From: Himantopus leucocephalus
Lineage: Eukaryota; Chordata; Aves; Charadriiformes; Recurvirostridae
DNA: 64,000 nucleotides
Direction: 5' to 3'
Assembly (NCBI GenBank): GCA_003993805.1
Contig: RSEF01000012.1
Location: 9,826,727-9,890,726, forward strand
How positions within the stretch are numbered: the stretch's first letter is position 1; each line of letters begins with the position of its first letter. Positions 23,849 to 37,444 of the stretch are shown piece by piece. Under the pieces are notes generated by a model. It did no database searches. It was not told where the DNA came from and was given only the letters and a program-made list of their open reading frames with translations. Position numbers and translations under genes: made by a program.

Positions 23849-26800
23849 CACAACCAGGATGAACTCCCAGGTCACAGGACACTGCCTCTAACAACTGGGC
23901 ATTGTCCAAGAGAGTGACAGGCGTGCAGAGAATCAGTGCTAAGGGAAGGGAAAGAAGGGAATTGCCAGAAAATCAAGAGTGCCAAGGTATGCAGCTCAAA
24001 GTTTCACTAGGAGGCTGACCAACACTTCAGAGGGAAAAAAAAGGAAAAAAAAACCCCAACCCAAAAAACCCCCAGAAAACTGGCAGTCATCAAGTACTTG
24101 TCATACATTAAAAAAGATACTAAGTACATTCCCCTGTCAGGCCCATCACAGAAGCTTATTTTAGGAAGGCAGGAACACTATAGCTAAGGTTTGATGCCAT
24201 CATGCCAAAGCTGGTATTTGACAGAGCCTCCAACAGAACTCCCACCACCTCGGACGGGCACGCTGCAGCTCAAACTCCCGCCTTCCTCTGCTGAGAATAT
24301 CCCTGAGCCCCATTTATAAACTGCAGCAGCAGGCCTAGTTAACAGTTCCTGTCCCAATTTTTAAAATCTAAATTATATTCATGACACCATCCTTTTCCTC
24401 AACAGGTAGCCAAGGAATGCAGTTCACTGGATTCCCAGAGCAATTCAGAATAGGAGGGACCCAAGGCAGAAGGATGTGCAAGAGGACTGGAGAACACTGA
24501 AGAAAATGCATCGCATCTGTGCACTCGCGTGGGTAAAGGGAACTGCAAGGAAGAGAGTCACTGTAAGAAACAAACAAACAAAAAACCCCACCAAAAACCA
24601 GAAGTATACCGAAGCCTGCAAGTTCCACCCCCTCCCGGGGTTTTTCCTCTACCCCCAACTGCAAATTATTCTCCATGTGCAGTTTCCAGTAAATCAAGCT
24701 TTGCTAAATAACCCCGACATGTGCGGGGCTGAGAACCAGCCAACAAGCAATGATGAGATGTCCCTGGAATGATTAAGGAAAATGCAGACATCTCTCAGGT
24801 TACAAGGAAGCCTGTTGTACTCTCCCCTCAGTGCATATGCAATGCTGCAAGCACTGTTCCGAAAACCTCTGATATTCAAAGGCTCATTTGGTTGACAAGG
24901 AGCCTGTGGATTCGTGGACAGATTGTCACACAAACTGTCAGGTTTTTAGAGAGACTATCAGACCTCTCTTTGCCTACGTTATGGAGCACATCAAAGACAC
25001 AGAAGATGAACCAGACGCAGACTGCACAGATCTGACAGAATGGTGGGTGTACATATTCAGAATACTGTACTGCTGGGGGGGGGGAGGCTTAATGTGAATA
25101 ATCAGGGGCTGAAAGTTCCAGAAATGTGACAGTTTTTGGCAGCGATTCTCATCTTTGCATTTATTTATCGAAGGGAGAAAAACTGCCATACTAGAGGCAA
25201 ACTTGTGAGAGGAAGAAAAATTATATCAGCAGCAATTTATTTTGCCACCGTACTTTTTCTTTATTATTATTACTCCCAGAGCATTTTCTGAAGATATTTG
25301 TATTTTCAGTCAGGGTTCTCTCCCTACGCTTGCAGCTTCTCTTTCCATTTTATCCTGTAGGAGAGGCTGGTTTAATGATTACAGCCAAAAAGACCGCTAG
25401 GACTTTACAGGTCAGTGTACATGGTTAATGACATAGACAAATCCACACTTTCAGAAGTGCCCGCTGGCTTGCGGCTCTGTCTGGAGATGCTCAGGAGATC
25501 ATTATTCAAAACTTCAAGCTCAAGTTATGGGTAATCAGCGCATCTGAAGAAATACACCATACCCAGACAACCAAAAAGTGAAGTAACAAAAACTATTATA
25601 GAAAATACTAACCTTAAGCATTAGGGTCTTACTTTTAAAATGGGGACAATGTTCACTTATTTTCCAGTGCACTAGAAACCTCAGTTAATGAATACCTGGA
25701 AAAAGTTCCCAGCTCCACAGCTCAAAAGTAGTTTTACAAGGATAACTTGATGTCATTCCCCTTTATTAGTAATACTTGGACAAACCTTATAAAGCAACAG
25801 TATATTTATTTTACAGCTGGAAAAAAAAAAAAGGCGTTAGGGTATTTCTACCAAGAAGTATCGATTATTACTTGAAAAGGAAAGTAAAATATAAAATGAA
25901 ACACTGATAACAAGAAAAAGAAAATGGATTAACACAGATTCCTTTGGCCTGCCTTTACAATACCGGTCACATAACCTCCAGTTCTCCCGGCAAGGCATCA
26001 GTTATTCCAGAGAAAAGAACAGTAGTATCTTTTTGTATTTATTTTGCTATTCAAAATGGATTGAAATTCTCCACACAGTAAACAGAAAATAAATACAATG
26101 TTTATCTTAAGATAAAAAAGCCAAGGAGGACAAAGGAGAAGGGATGGTAAAAGGGATGAGAAAGAAATCAGAAAACATTTATAAGCAATTTCCTTTCCAT
26201 CATTTGACAGTCTCATTCTCTCTGCTTTTAGTGATCTTCTCTTTCACACGGTTTTTAAGGGAGCGGTTTTGCCTCCTCTGAAGAGGACAAGGCATTGAAG
26301 AGACATCTCTGTCGCTGGCAAAGAGCTTGTGAAGTCTCCAAAGACAAGCCCAGAAGGACCACAGACCGCCAATCAGGTGGAGAGAGGCATTTTCACAGCA
26401 GGGCTATTGAGACGTAAATATTAACATGAAAATCAAACACCCACAGAGAGCAGAGGCAGCCACACAAACGCTTCATTCCCATACTCTGGCAGAGACCGCT
26501 CCTTCACAGTCAACGACTGTCACAACCCCAGTGCATGATGTCACCCGTGGCCATCAATAGCATTTGGTCACCACCAGCGCAGTATCGTACTTTCGTTACG
26601 GAATCCAGGCGGAGGAAAGGGAACGAGGCATTTGCCACTTTTCGCCCATTACAGAATAATAGGAATAATCACTTATTAACATTAAACCAGAAAAGCCGCA
26701 TAAAGCCGTGCTGCCAAGGCACCTCAGGAACATAAATGGCAGCACATCACATGGCATGGTGTACCATACAGCCATAGAGGCAAGCTAAACCTACTCTCAG

Positions 26801-29512
26801 GATTTCATCTCTAAACGCCGCCTCTGACAGCAAGGAGTACTACATGCAAACAGCAACAGACCTTGACTTTGGGACTAAGTGAGGAAGAAATAAAAGTAGG
26901 CTTAAAGCTCCAAAAGAAGTATCATCATAATTATCTGGGGTTTGTTGCTGTAGCTGATAAACTTTGTAACTAGAAAAGGCTTGGGAAACAGTGTTGTAAG
27001 GGGATTTTTCCAGGCTCATGAAAAAAAGTATAATTTTTCACCTATATCTAATGGACAAGGCCAAACAAAAAATCCCAGCCCTTCAGCTGGGGAACAGCTT
27101 GGGCTCAGAAATCACACAACAGGAACACAAAGAAGGAACAGAACTATACTTTTGCTGGGGAACAACAGGGCGGAAAAAAATCCAAACCCCACAAACAGCA
27201 GACCTGGAGCCAAATCCTCTCTGCACAGAAGTGAGCACACAACAAAATTATAACCCAGCCCTGTCCTGTTTTCAGCTGGCAAGGACAAACTCTGTGTTCC
27301 TCACCGGGACACCCTTTACCTATCATAGAAATCGACAGCTAGGACACAGTTGGTTTTGAGGGGTTTTTTTGTTGTCGTTGTTGTTCATCCTGCAACAAAC
27401 CCTTGCCTCTACCTGGAGGAAAAGTTATCATCTCAGTGCCACGCGAACGAGTGATTAGCCATCAGCAAGTAATGACTTTTTGCTGCTGCTAACACAAGCT
27501 GTATCTGAACAAATGACCTACAGGTGAAAGGTTTCATATACTACACTTAATCCCCTAAACAGCCAAAGGAAATTTTGTGGTATACATAATCATTATGAAA
27601 AACAAAGTTAAAAAATTCATATACATGCCCAGGCGGGCACGCAATACAGCATTTTTATACACCCATGTGAGTCGTCTTCTCTGTTTCAAGAACCACAGTC
27701 CAGCCAGTTCAAGGCTTGCTGCATGTCAGGGCACAGGAGATGATTTCTGTATACCATCCAATATATAATAAGACATCTCTAGGGGGGAAAAAAATAAAAT
27801 AATCCAGACACTCCTCAATTGACCCAGGCATGCAAGCTCACAGCAACCTTGCAGTTTGAAATTATATAAGCAAAAATTTGGCTTCTGTTCAGAAGAATGG
27901 GGAGGGAGAAGGTAGGAGAAGGAATTAAGCCTTTTTTCTTATGAAAAGACCTGAAATGCAATAATTGGGAAGGAAAAGAAAAGCTAGCTCTTCTCTTAAA
28001 ACAACCTAGTTATTACAAGACTTCTCAAATCAGAGGCTTTAGAGTTTTATCTCAACTCCCGCATTTCCTTTTCCCATCTCTCACTCTTCTGTGGCCCCTT
28101 GGAGACTGACACAGATTAAGTGGCTTCTCGGCATTTTCTGGCTCTGGGGCTGTTCCCTGTCATCCCTGCCCTCTGTGCAGGGCACCGTCTTTTATCTGAT
28201 GGCTACTCCACTGCCGAGTACCAACCAGGGCAAAACTCTCCTCTCCACATTTGTCAGGGTTTGACTCTACAGAAGACAGACAGTTCTAGTGTGTATGAGA
28301 TGGATGTTTATTATTTTTGTTAAAAACGTAACATAAACACAACCATTATTTCGTATTTACTTACAATGGGGCTGGACAGTGAATGGGTGAGTCAGGCAAT
28401 CCTCATTTGAGTCAAAGTGTTTAACGGTAAACTGCGATTGGGATCATTCTTGGTGCAGCTGAATATATAGCCAAACCACCAGGTAACCCCCAAAACAAGC
28501 AAAGAAAAACCCACCAGACATCATCCTGGGACCAGGAGATTCTGTGACACACGAAGCAAATACCATTTGCAGCGGCTCAAGACCTCACAGCGAGCCTCAT
28601 GGTGCCCATATATTTAAGAACATTAAAACATGTTATTTACAAGCTGCTACTGAGTCACTCTGGTCTCTTGGGAACATGCATTATATGTTCAAGAAATTGG
28701 AATAGCTCTTTTATTTATGTTTCTTTAAAATGACTGGCAGATGGGGAAAAACCTTCAGAGAAGTGGCCCTAGGCTGTCATGAAACGTGTATTTAACACAC
28801 CCACAGTAAACTACTAAACACACACACTTCAGAAGGTACAGCCGCTGTAAATACATAGTAGTCCCTTTTTAAAGTCTGATCTCTGGACTACTTAATTCTG
28901 CACAAATTTGAGATGTTCTGTGGAGTCTGCCCAATTTACAGAGTAATTATTAGCCATATTTTGCATTAACATGATGACAGCATATTCTGTAAGGCAGAGC
29001 CAGAATTTTAAGGACCTTTTCAAAACGAGCCCAGGCCTTGGCTTTATTTTTAAGTCACAATACTGATGCCTTTTTTCCTGCCACATGTGTAAGGATCACT
29101 GCGGGCTGAAATAGAAATCTCAGATTCCCCGAAGTCAGACTCTTATGCAAGTGGATTCCACGCACAGAGGGAAGTTTTGTCTACCTGAAACAATTTCCAA
29201 GACTAAGTCTAAATCTGGAATATCCCAAGAGAAGTGCAAGCTTCAATCATCCAAATCCCCGCAGACACACAGACTCCAGCCTAAGGTCTGGAACATATTT
29301 AATCAATTCACTGTGCTAACTCTCTGCAGTTTCATAAAATAGCCAATACTGCAATAACAGGGCCAAAAATTAATTGTACACTGGTCAGTGAATTACACGG
29401 AAATAACAGGCAGCACCGGTATTTATTGCAGCAGGATAATGTAGTTGGTGCTATGGTACAACTACACTGCAGTAAAAATAGGTGAGAGACAGACAGTGTG
29501 TGTGCACGCTCA

Positions 29513-29528
29513 TATGTATGTATGTATG
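29513..29528. repeat. (TATG)4 microsatellite
   Basis: There are four perfect TATG units, preceded by a short TG run at about 29,496-29,503. Confidence 0.9.
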
Positions 29529-32500
29529 TGCATGCGAGCACTGCTTTCCATTAGAAAAGTAGCGCTGGTTTTATTGATAACAGTGCTACCTGTATATACA
29601 CACAGTTATAAATACCATTCTGCTTATAAGCAAGCATATAAACAGCACAAAGAGGGAGAAAACAAATTTAAACTACTAGGCAGTAAAAAAATGAATGAAG
29701 GGAAAATTGGGCTGAATAAAACCGGCAGGGGAGGGTATCAGAAATATTAGATAATGGGGAAAGCTTTCAAAAGTAAGACAAAAGCACCCCTTGTTTTGCT
29801 CTTTTTGGACTAGACCTGACATATACTCCGGTGTTGAGTTCTAACAAAGAGACAAGATTGCATTCTAGGTCTTTTTGTTCTGCCTTTAACAAGTCTTCAT
29901 AGTGATACACTGATGAGACCAGATACCAGATTGTTATCTAAATTCAGCTGCTAAATTCAGTGTTAAGACACTAAGTTCAAACCACACATTGCCACATTTA
30001 TTTCACAAGTCAAGCCGGAGGATGGATTCCTCCAAGATGAAGCAGCCCATAAGCATCATTCTCTCCCTCTGCAAAGGTACTCTAAATGCCAGGGAAACAA
30101 AATCACTGTAAGGCTCTGACAGTTCACCCTTCAGCACACAGACTGCAAACGCATCTCTACACTAATGGGGCGCACTGAAGAGGAAGCAAACACTTAGTTG
30201 CTGTTTGCATAGAGGCTGCTTGTAATTTGATGTAATGTACTGTACACCAGACAACACATATTGAAGAGAGAACATACACACGGCAGAGAAGACAGAGAGG
30301 CAGCGCTGACATCTAACACATTTTATTTACCCTATTATAGATGTTCTTTGAGTTCATCAAATTACCAATCAATTTATCTGATCTCTAAAAGCTTGTGTAC
30401 TGAGGTATATTAACTACTAAACTTTACAAGCTTTCAGCAAAACAGCCATTAAGTGGGTGAATTGAGCAGAGGGTACTAGAAGTCAGTTTGCGAGTTGGCC
30501 AACGGCAACAACGAAGCAACCTCTCCCCGCAGACAGGGAGACGACGGAGAAGCATTAGGAAGGCAGCCTCCCCTAGATGCTGTTCAGCCCTAACGGATAC
30601 CGGCAGAAAAACGAAGTTATGGATGCCATACTGCCTCCTCCTCCCCCAGCATGACATTTAACGTCTGTGAATAACTGAAAAGAGGAAGAGGATGGAAGGT
30701 CAGAACTGGTTCACATGACAATTTCAGGTTCGTTCTTTTTTCATTTTGTTCCCATTCAGAAATTTAGCATGCACGCAGGACAAAATCTTCAGTTCTCTAA
30801 ATATCAAAGGCTGTGCCCTGAGAGACTGCGGGAGCCACCACCACCTGAAAGACAACGTCCACACAGCCTCAGACAGACAGCCCAAGCGACTGGGAACTGA
30901 TCTGGACGATTAGGATGGATCTCGTCAGCCTATATGGGGGATTATTATTCTTGTGTTCAAAAGATTAAATCAACAGTTCAACGAACTGGGTGCTTCACTA
31001 TATTGCTCCACTGGCCTGAACAGCAAACTGCTTTTTTGGATCACAGCTGCTGTAGGTTCACATAAAGCCCGGCTAGTTTTGTGGGAGGAAGGGTCTGCAG
31101 CAGGGGCAGGGGATGAGAAAAGAACCGAACAAATTAGGTAAGAAAAAAATGGAAACCGTAAAGAATATTGTAAGGCTTAATTACGAAGGCAGGGACCAGT
31201 GATACTTCTGAAAGGGAAACACATTGAGACCAGAACTTGGTTTCATACTCGCTGTTCTTCCTTAACATGGCTAGAGCAGTAAAGTAGCGGCTGGCAGCAA
31301 ACAAAGCAGCCCTTACACACACAGCGATAGCTCACGTGCAGCCCGAAGACGTTACAGGCCATTTTACCCAGAGTAAATGGTGTCGGTGACACCTGCCAAG
31401 ACATAGCAACTCACTGAATCTTTAACTCCCACTGAGAGGGCAGGGGGCTCGGCTGAAGGTAACACCTCAACACAGCTTTCTTTTCCAAAGGTAGGTGAGT
31501 GCTCTCTAGGTCTCGTGGACGCAGACACAGCCTGGGATCCCAACTCAGGGAACGGATTCCTCATCCCCTTTCAGCAGAAATCCCTTGTCACCTTTGCCAG
31601 GTGACATCAGTTTGTTCAGCTCTGCAGAATCTGCTTAAAATTAATCATGAAGACCCAACATGAACATATTATTCTGGAAGGGGTTTTTTTACCCCCAGGC
31701 TGCTGTCACTTTGTCCACAGAGATTTTTTAGAGAGATTATTTACTGGCCAAAAAGCATAGAAATGACAGTGTAGGGGTGGCCTTGCTGCACCAGAAGTGG
31801 GAGACTGCTCCAAGAAGAAGGATCAAGGCCAATAAGAATAACAAACAAAAAGAAGTTCACCTCCTAAGTACTCCTTCACATCCTAAATGCTTTACAAACA
31901 TGAATTAAACGGTAAGTGCAAGGGCAAAAGGAGATTAATTTAAAAAAAAACAAACAAGGTGAATGCCACACACAAAATTACAAGATTTGTGAAGCTAAGC
32001 AGAGAAAAAGGTGCAGTCTACCTTATTAATAAATTTTTTTTAAAAAGGTATTTGTTCAATGCATTCCTTTCCCACTTGCATAAATACTCCACAGCTTATG
32101 AATACCTCTCGTGCTACTTACTGTTCTGAAAAACTACACGCAGAAAAACGTTGCATATTAATGTACCCACTGCTGACAGTAGTCCACAGCCACCTAATAA
32201 AAGATAATGTGGGAGCCAGAGCTTAGGAAAACCCAAACAAAGAAGAGACATCCATCTATAGCAAGGAGTTCCACTTCATCTGCCAAGATTACCTTCAGCC
32301 TTTCTCTGCCGTTCCGCACTGCTCCAAAGAGCTGCCCGTGTTTTGCTGTACCATAGCACTGCCCCTAACCTTTGTCAGGTTCAACCCAGCGAGAGGCCAA
32401 ATAGCAAAAGGAGTCAAACAAATATTTACGTGGGAGAAAGTTTACAGCTAATACGCTAAGTGAAATCTCCTGGCATCTGAATGGTTCCAGGAGAGACCGC

Positions 32501-33297
32501 ATTTCTTTCTTATCATACTTTTTAAAGGATGTTTCTACCATTTGGTGAAAGCAGGACAAAGCACACACAGAATCCCTAATAAAAATCCCAGTTCTGAGCA
32601 GTATATATGTTAACTATTTATACCAAGCTCCCTCCACCTCCGTCCCTCCCTGCTTCTCAGTAACATATAAATGCATGAAAGAACATCAGCTTAAGCTTCT
32701 CAAATTGAGTGTTTTAAGGTTTTCCTTACAGATTATTAGGTCCAACTCTCAATCTTTCTACCCAGAGAAACACTACGGTACAAAACCTCCTTCAAAACAG
32801 TTGATACAAGACACCCTTTTTGTGAAACAATTCCAAATTATGTGGATGAGGTGTAAAATTACTCTAACAAGTCAGAGTTAGAAGTTTAACCGCTTATAAC
32901 AAATTAGCCAGGTCTCATTACTGGATTACTTATTGGAGATTAGACCGTCACACTGGGAACACAGGTGTGGAATGGAAAGTCTGTATCACCAGCTCCAAAA
33001 TCCTGCAATTACACACAGTCCTATAAGAAATAGTCAGTTCAAAGGATCTATTCCGTGTAATTTTCCTGATTACCAAAATACTTTGGGCACTCCAAAATAA
33101 AAACATACAAGCAACCTAAGAGACTGAAACACACGACTACAAGGAACTACCAGAGTTAAAGTGAGGAAGACCAAGGTCATCACCAGTGTCCTGATCCTCT
33201 GCAAGGAATTTGTTCAATAAAATTTGATTTAATAAAAAAAAAAAGAGTCTAAAAAGCATGCACGGCACTGCAGGCAGAACACAAGCTACCACCCCTT

Positions 33298-33311
33298 CAC
33301 ACACACACACA
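33298..33311. repeat. (CA)7 microsatellite
   Basis: Seven perfect CA units lead into an A-rich stretch. Confidence 0.9.
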
Positions 33312-34044
33312 AAACCCTTGACAAACTGGTAATGAAGGGCGCAGCGGGAAGAATACCTCCCAAGAACAAATTGCAGCATTGGTTTAATCCCAGCACAGCT
33401 ACTTCGTGCACTCAGATCTGCACTCAAAATAGCTGAACGCTGCTAGTAGCAGTAGTGCGTGGCATTTGCTCAACACAAGTCAGAAGCGCAAATCAAGCGC
33501 TAGGCACTACAGAGAAAGAGAGACCCAAACAGTGATTCTCATACAGCTACCATACATACTCACGGTCCACCCATATCTTGAGCTCCGCGCGCACAGTTGT
33601 GACTCACACCTCTCAGAGAGGATTAAATAGATATGGAAAAGTTTCAAAGATGACCAGCCAGGATGATCAAAGCATTTGGGGCATATATCCCATATACTTG
33701 CCCTGATCTTACACTCATCCCTGGTCATCCACCTTCAGTCCCAGTCAGGACCAGCATATTGAACTATATGGATCCTTAGTGCCACACAGCGCTGCTGCAC
33801 TCACCACCTTACTTCTTCCAGTGCTTTATTAGGCAACGTAGGGAAAACCCCAAAAGCTGAAGCACTGAAATTATTTTTTCATACATGCCCTTTCCTGTGA
33901 AAATTTTAATAAGACTGTCTAGAGAAACTGAGTTTCTCAAGATCTATTTGAAATAAGGAACACCCATAGTTCATCTCATGCAAAACTAAAGGCAAAGCCT
34001 TTTTAGCATTTCTATAACTTTACTGTTTCACAACACTTTGCCCT

Positions 34045-34190
34045 CCCATTATAAGCTATTCCATCGTACAGATGGAATAACTGAGATAGATGGACTAAGT
34101 AATTGTTTCAAATTCCCAAAAGAGAAACAGCTATTAGAAAATGAGCAGTTTTTTGCTTCCAATTTTGTGCTCTGTCCAGTAGATTACAGT
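34045..34190 (-). mobile_element. MIR (CORE-SINE) relic, antisense
   Basis: Read on the plus strand, the stretch follows the reverse complement of MIR. It has a block like 'tacagatggaataactgaga' (consensus ttacagatgaggaaactgag), then gactaagtaattgtttcaaa (consensus ttaagtaacttgcccaag), then acagctattaga, and finally gtgctctgtccagtagatta, which matches the inverted tRNA-like head. It is diverged, as expected for its age, and lies directly before the CR1-like relic. Confidence 0.65.
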
Positions 34191-34224
34191 ACTCTTTCAG
34201 AGATTACAAAATAAAAAGATAATG

Positions 34225-34650
34225 TTATTCACACAATCTGCTGCATTCAAGGGAACTACTGAGTTCAATTCTGGTCAATACATCTCAAAGACAGAGCCTC
34301 AAGGGGGAAAGGGCCCAAAGACAAACAAGCAGAATGAGAAACCTGGAAAAAATCATTCACACACGCAGAGGCTGAAAAGGTGAGGACTGCTCAGCTTAAT
34401 GGGAAGGTAAAAGAGGGAACAGAAGTCTACAGATAATGAGGAATAAAGAGAATTACTTTTATCTCTTTCACATAAAGGATATTAAATGAAAAAAAAGTAT
34501 TTGAAACTGGTAACAGAGAATTTATAGAGTATATAAGTTAACCCGTGGCACACACTGCCACATGATATTGGAGGCAAAGTGCTAAACAAGGCTACAAGAC
34601 AAATATCCAAGACACACAGAAGAACAATGGCCAGGAATCCAAGTTCCCTT
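34225..34650 (+). mobile_element. Ancient CR1-like LINE relic (3' part of reverse transcriptase ORF)
   Basis: The order of matches is that of CR1/L3-type elements. There is gttcaattctggtcaataca...tctcaaag (Phe-Trp-Ser region), aaagggcccaaag (consensus gtccagagaag), ggctgaaaaggtgaggactg then ctcagctt, agaagtctacaga, then gttaacccgtggcacacact with gccacatgatattgg and aggcaaa, then a tail with caatggccaggaatccaag. The original reading frame is broken throughout by indels and stops. Divergence is much higher than in the copy at 45.2 kb, so this is an old insertion. The outer limits are approximate. Confidence 0.7.
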
Positions 34651-37360
34651 ATACTGAATAAAAACACTGAATGAAAATAAACTCTTTTGCAGCAGGGCAC
34701 GTGTCAGCCTCCGACTGACAACATTTAGGAAGACTCTTCTCAAAGTTGTTCTCCAAAAGGGTTTTTTTTGTTGTTTTGTTTTGGTGAAGTTTTTTTGCGT
34801 GTTCCTTCGAAGTCTTTGAAAACTGACCACTGTCAGAAGAAACAGGACAGCCCCCGTGTTTGATTCAGTGCAGCAGCTACTACGTTGTAAGGAGTATATA
34901 ACAAAATTATTCTTAGCATCCTACCAGGAAGATACTTAAGTTCTCAATATCAACAGTTCAAAATATTCTTCAAAAACAAATCTCTAAGTCCCCTACCGCT
35001 GAATTCTGTTATTCTGCAGAAGTGGGGACAAAGCCAAACTGAGGTTTCAGGTAGGCACAGCAGGGGAGGAGAGGGGAGAATTTCTGACACCCTGATCCTT
35101 AGAAGGAGAAATTTCAGCTTTCTAACTCCACACAGAGCTATGACATTCATTCACTCCCAGCCCAACACCTCCGAACTACCAGTGACCACACTCCAAGTGA
35201 CCATCCCCTCTGAAATCAGCGGAGAAAGCAAACTTCTATTTCAGAGCTCCTCCCCACCTCATCTCCTTACTGACAGCTTTTTTTCTAACATAGACACACG
35301 TGTACATACATAGATATATATCTAAACCTGAGTTGGAAGGTTTTAACACAGTAGAAGGAAAAATAAATAAATAAATGTCAAGGTCTGCGTGTATTCAACA
35401 AATAAAAGCAGAATTATATAAAAGCAACAGCTAATAAAAAAGATTGTTCTGTGCTGTGTTTTCCATCTTTCCAACCATTATAGGAATAAAATTATCCACA
35501 GAGAAGATAGAAAACCTTTTTCAAAACTAATACAATTAAGCTTTATTACACTGTTTCAAGTACATTTCTCTCCTCTCCCTTCTAGCCCCCACCACCTCCC
35601 ACTCCAATCTAGACTAACGGTTGGAGGCATTCTTCTATTTTATTACCAGCAAAATGCTAGTGTTTAAGGGTCAGAAACTATCTAGTGTTTCAAGAGAGGA
35701 AAGAAAACCTGTCCCTTTTATCTACTTGCTTTTGTACACTTAAGAGCTAGAAGACAGTTTCTATGCAGCTCTGCAGTTTGAATAGGACTGTGGGCAAGCC
35801 ACCTTACTCCCCTGAGAAGATCCTGCACTAAAAAATATCCATCACCTTGTTTAAAAAGTTATCCTGCAGCAAGGGACATGGACCTGAAAAGGGAAACACA
35901 AAATACAACAAAAGACTTCAAAAAGAGGACAATGCAGCCTGGACACAAACTTCTCCCCACTCCTCTGTCCACAAAGGACAGACACACATACAAATTTTCC
36001 CTGCAGTTTCCGCTTCATGAAACCGGATCCGGAGAGAGGAATATAATAGAAGCACACAGCATGAGACCAAGAAATTGCAAAAATTCCCTTTGCGTATGAA
36101 CATATGGACAACTGTGATAATTAGAACGATAGCTGCTAGATTGTTTGCAATTTCACTGAACAATCCCCATTATCTAGAAATAGAATTTAAAAATCTGAAT
36201 GCAACACTGAGTGGTAGTTTTAATAGTTTATTTTTTAATGAACTGTATGGATTAAAGTGTTGCAAAATTGTATCATGTGAAATGGCTCATGGGCATGTTT
36301 TACCATCAATGGCTTAAAAAAAATGCTGTATGGACAATCATGCAGTAGCAGGGAATGAGAAGGGCAATAGATGTGCCGATAGTTTTCTACCATTTCTATA
36401 ATCTGTAATTTTCCCATGTTCCATATTCACCATCATGCTACTTGTTGGTAGTAAAGCTGATTGATTTCTCTGTCTCTTTACAACCCACCTTTTTCATTGT
36501 TTGCATTTCTTTTTAGTCACATAATACAACTACAAGTCAGATGTATGCAACTCCCTGTCAGGAAGTCTAATTGCTTCAAATTGGAGAAGATTATTCTCCA
36601 CATTTATTAAAAAATAAAGACTACTTATAACATTATTTCATTTTGCCAGGAAGTGAAAAATGCATTAGTTCATAAGGAACAGCATGGCTGCTCCTATTTT
36701 TATGGCATCAATTTTTAAAAACTCATCATGGTAAACAATTAAACAGAGAAGCAAATCCCACATCTAGGGGAGAGATTCAAATCCCTAAATGGATTTTCAA
36801 AGGTCATTTCAGGCTTAAAAGATGCTTGACAGTGTCTCTTTAAATCACGTTCATTTCAAAGGCTTATCCAGCAAGAAGCAGGCAGAGCACTGCAGCACCC
36901 CCCTTTGAACTGTTAGGCTCCCCAGAGAAAAATTAATAATACAACTTTAATTCACATTTATAGCAAGATTTGTGTTTGAGTTGTTTGTTTGTTGCTATTT
37001 AGTTTTGTTTTTTTTTAATTTAGGAAAGGATTTTTAACAAAAGGAATTTAAAAAGGGCACTTGTTTTTTTGAATTTAGCTTTCACCTCAACCCCATGGTG
37101 AAAAATAAAGTTTGAATTACTTTATTAAAAAAATCATCCAGTTAAGACCCCCTTATCTTTCAAATGCAAATTGCTCAAAAGATTTGGCTTGTGCAGGTTT
37201 TTCATCGCTTAACTGTGTAAGGGGTGAGGGGCAGATACTGAGAGCCGACAGTTCCAGGTTTCAGCACAATGCTTCTTGTTTCGCTCTTTGGATGGACACA
37301 GACCTGCATCCAATCCCATTAGTATTCCGAGGCCACAAATAAAAGACAACTTAGCCTTAC

Positions 37361-37444
37361 CTTCCTCTCAATGCGGGCCAACTGCTCTTTATAGAAGGCC
37401 TCTTGCCGCTTCAGCTCTGCCTCCCTGCCTTGCAGCTCAATGGC
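37361..37444 (-). CDS. CHCHD6: CHCHD6 exon encoding part of the coiled coil
   Basis: This 84-nt exon (28 codons, phase 0 at both ends) is read from 37444 down to 37361. The acceptor is cttcttcccag (AG at 37446-37445) and the donor is AAG|GTAAGG (GT at 37360-37359). It opens Ala-Ile-Glu-Leu-Gln-Gly-Arg-Glu-Ala-Glu-Leu, passes an Ala-Phe-Tyr-Lys-Glu-Gln-Leu core and closes Arg-Ile-Glu-Arg-Lys. That core is the most conserved part of the MIC19/MIC25 coiled coil. The Ile-Glu-Arg-Lys ending followed by Asn-Ala-Glu in the next exon fits MIC25. The surrounding introns are AT-rich, so the higher GC of the exon stands out. The phase leaves room for an optional microexon before it. Confidence 0.94.

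Larger units (their letters stand above)
17196..37360 (-). other. CHCHD6: CHCHD6 intron (20.2 kb)
   Basis: This is the largest complete intron here. It holds a sense MIR (18.25-18.4 kb), a CpG-rich island (21.44-22.02 kb), a CpG-dense patch (23.69-23.85 kb), an N-flanked A23 tract at 23,300, and a nested relic cluster at 34.0-34.65 kb (antisense MIR, old CR1-like LINE). Short simple repeats and G runs occur at 17,421-17,429 and 25,075-25,084. AT-rich stretches at 18,560-18,870 and 36,420-36,730, and a mixed one at 26,480-26,760, look like possible conserved non-coding DNA. No exon of another gene was recognised. Confidence 0.85.

Noticed and set aside
24888..25069. An acidic plus-strand frame (Asp-Thr-Glu-Asp-Glu-Pro-Asp-Ala-Asp) that looks somewhat like protein
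   Set aside because: A second frame is open over the same bases, and the 3' end runs into a G10 tract. No family match.
25625..25670. A possible MIR/L2 fragment (ttttaaaatggggacaatg)
   Set aside because: The match is about 20 bases long with no supporting flank.
35760..35825. A possible third MIR core (ctgtgggcaagccaccttac)
   Set aside because: Only the core motif resembles MIR. Neither the tRNA-like head nor the tail can be followed.
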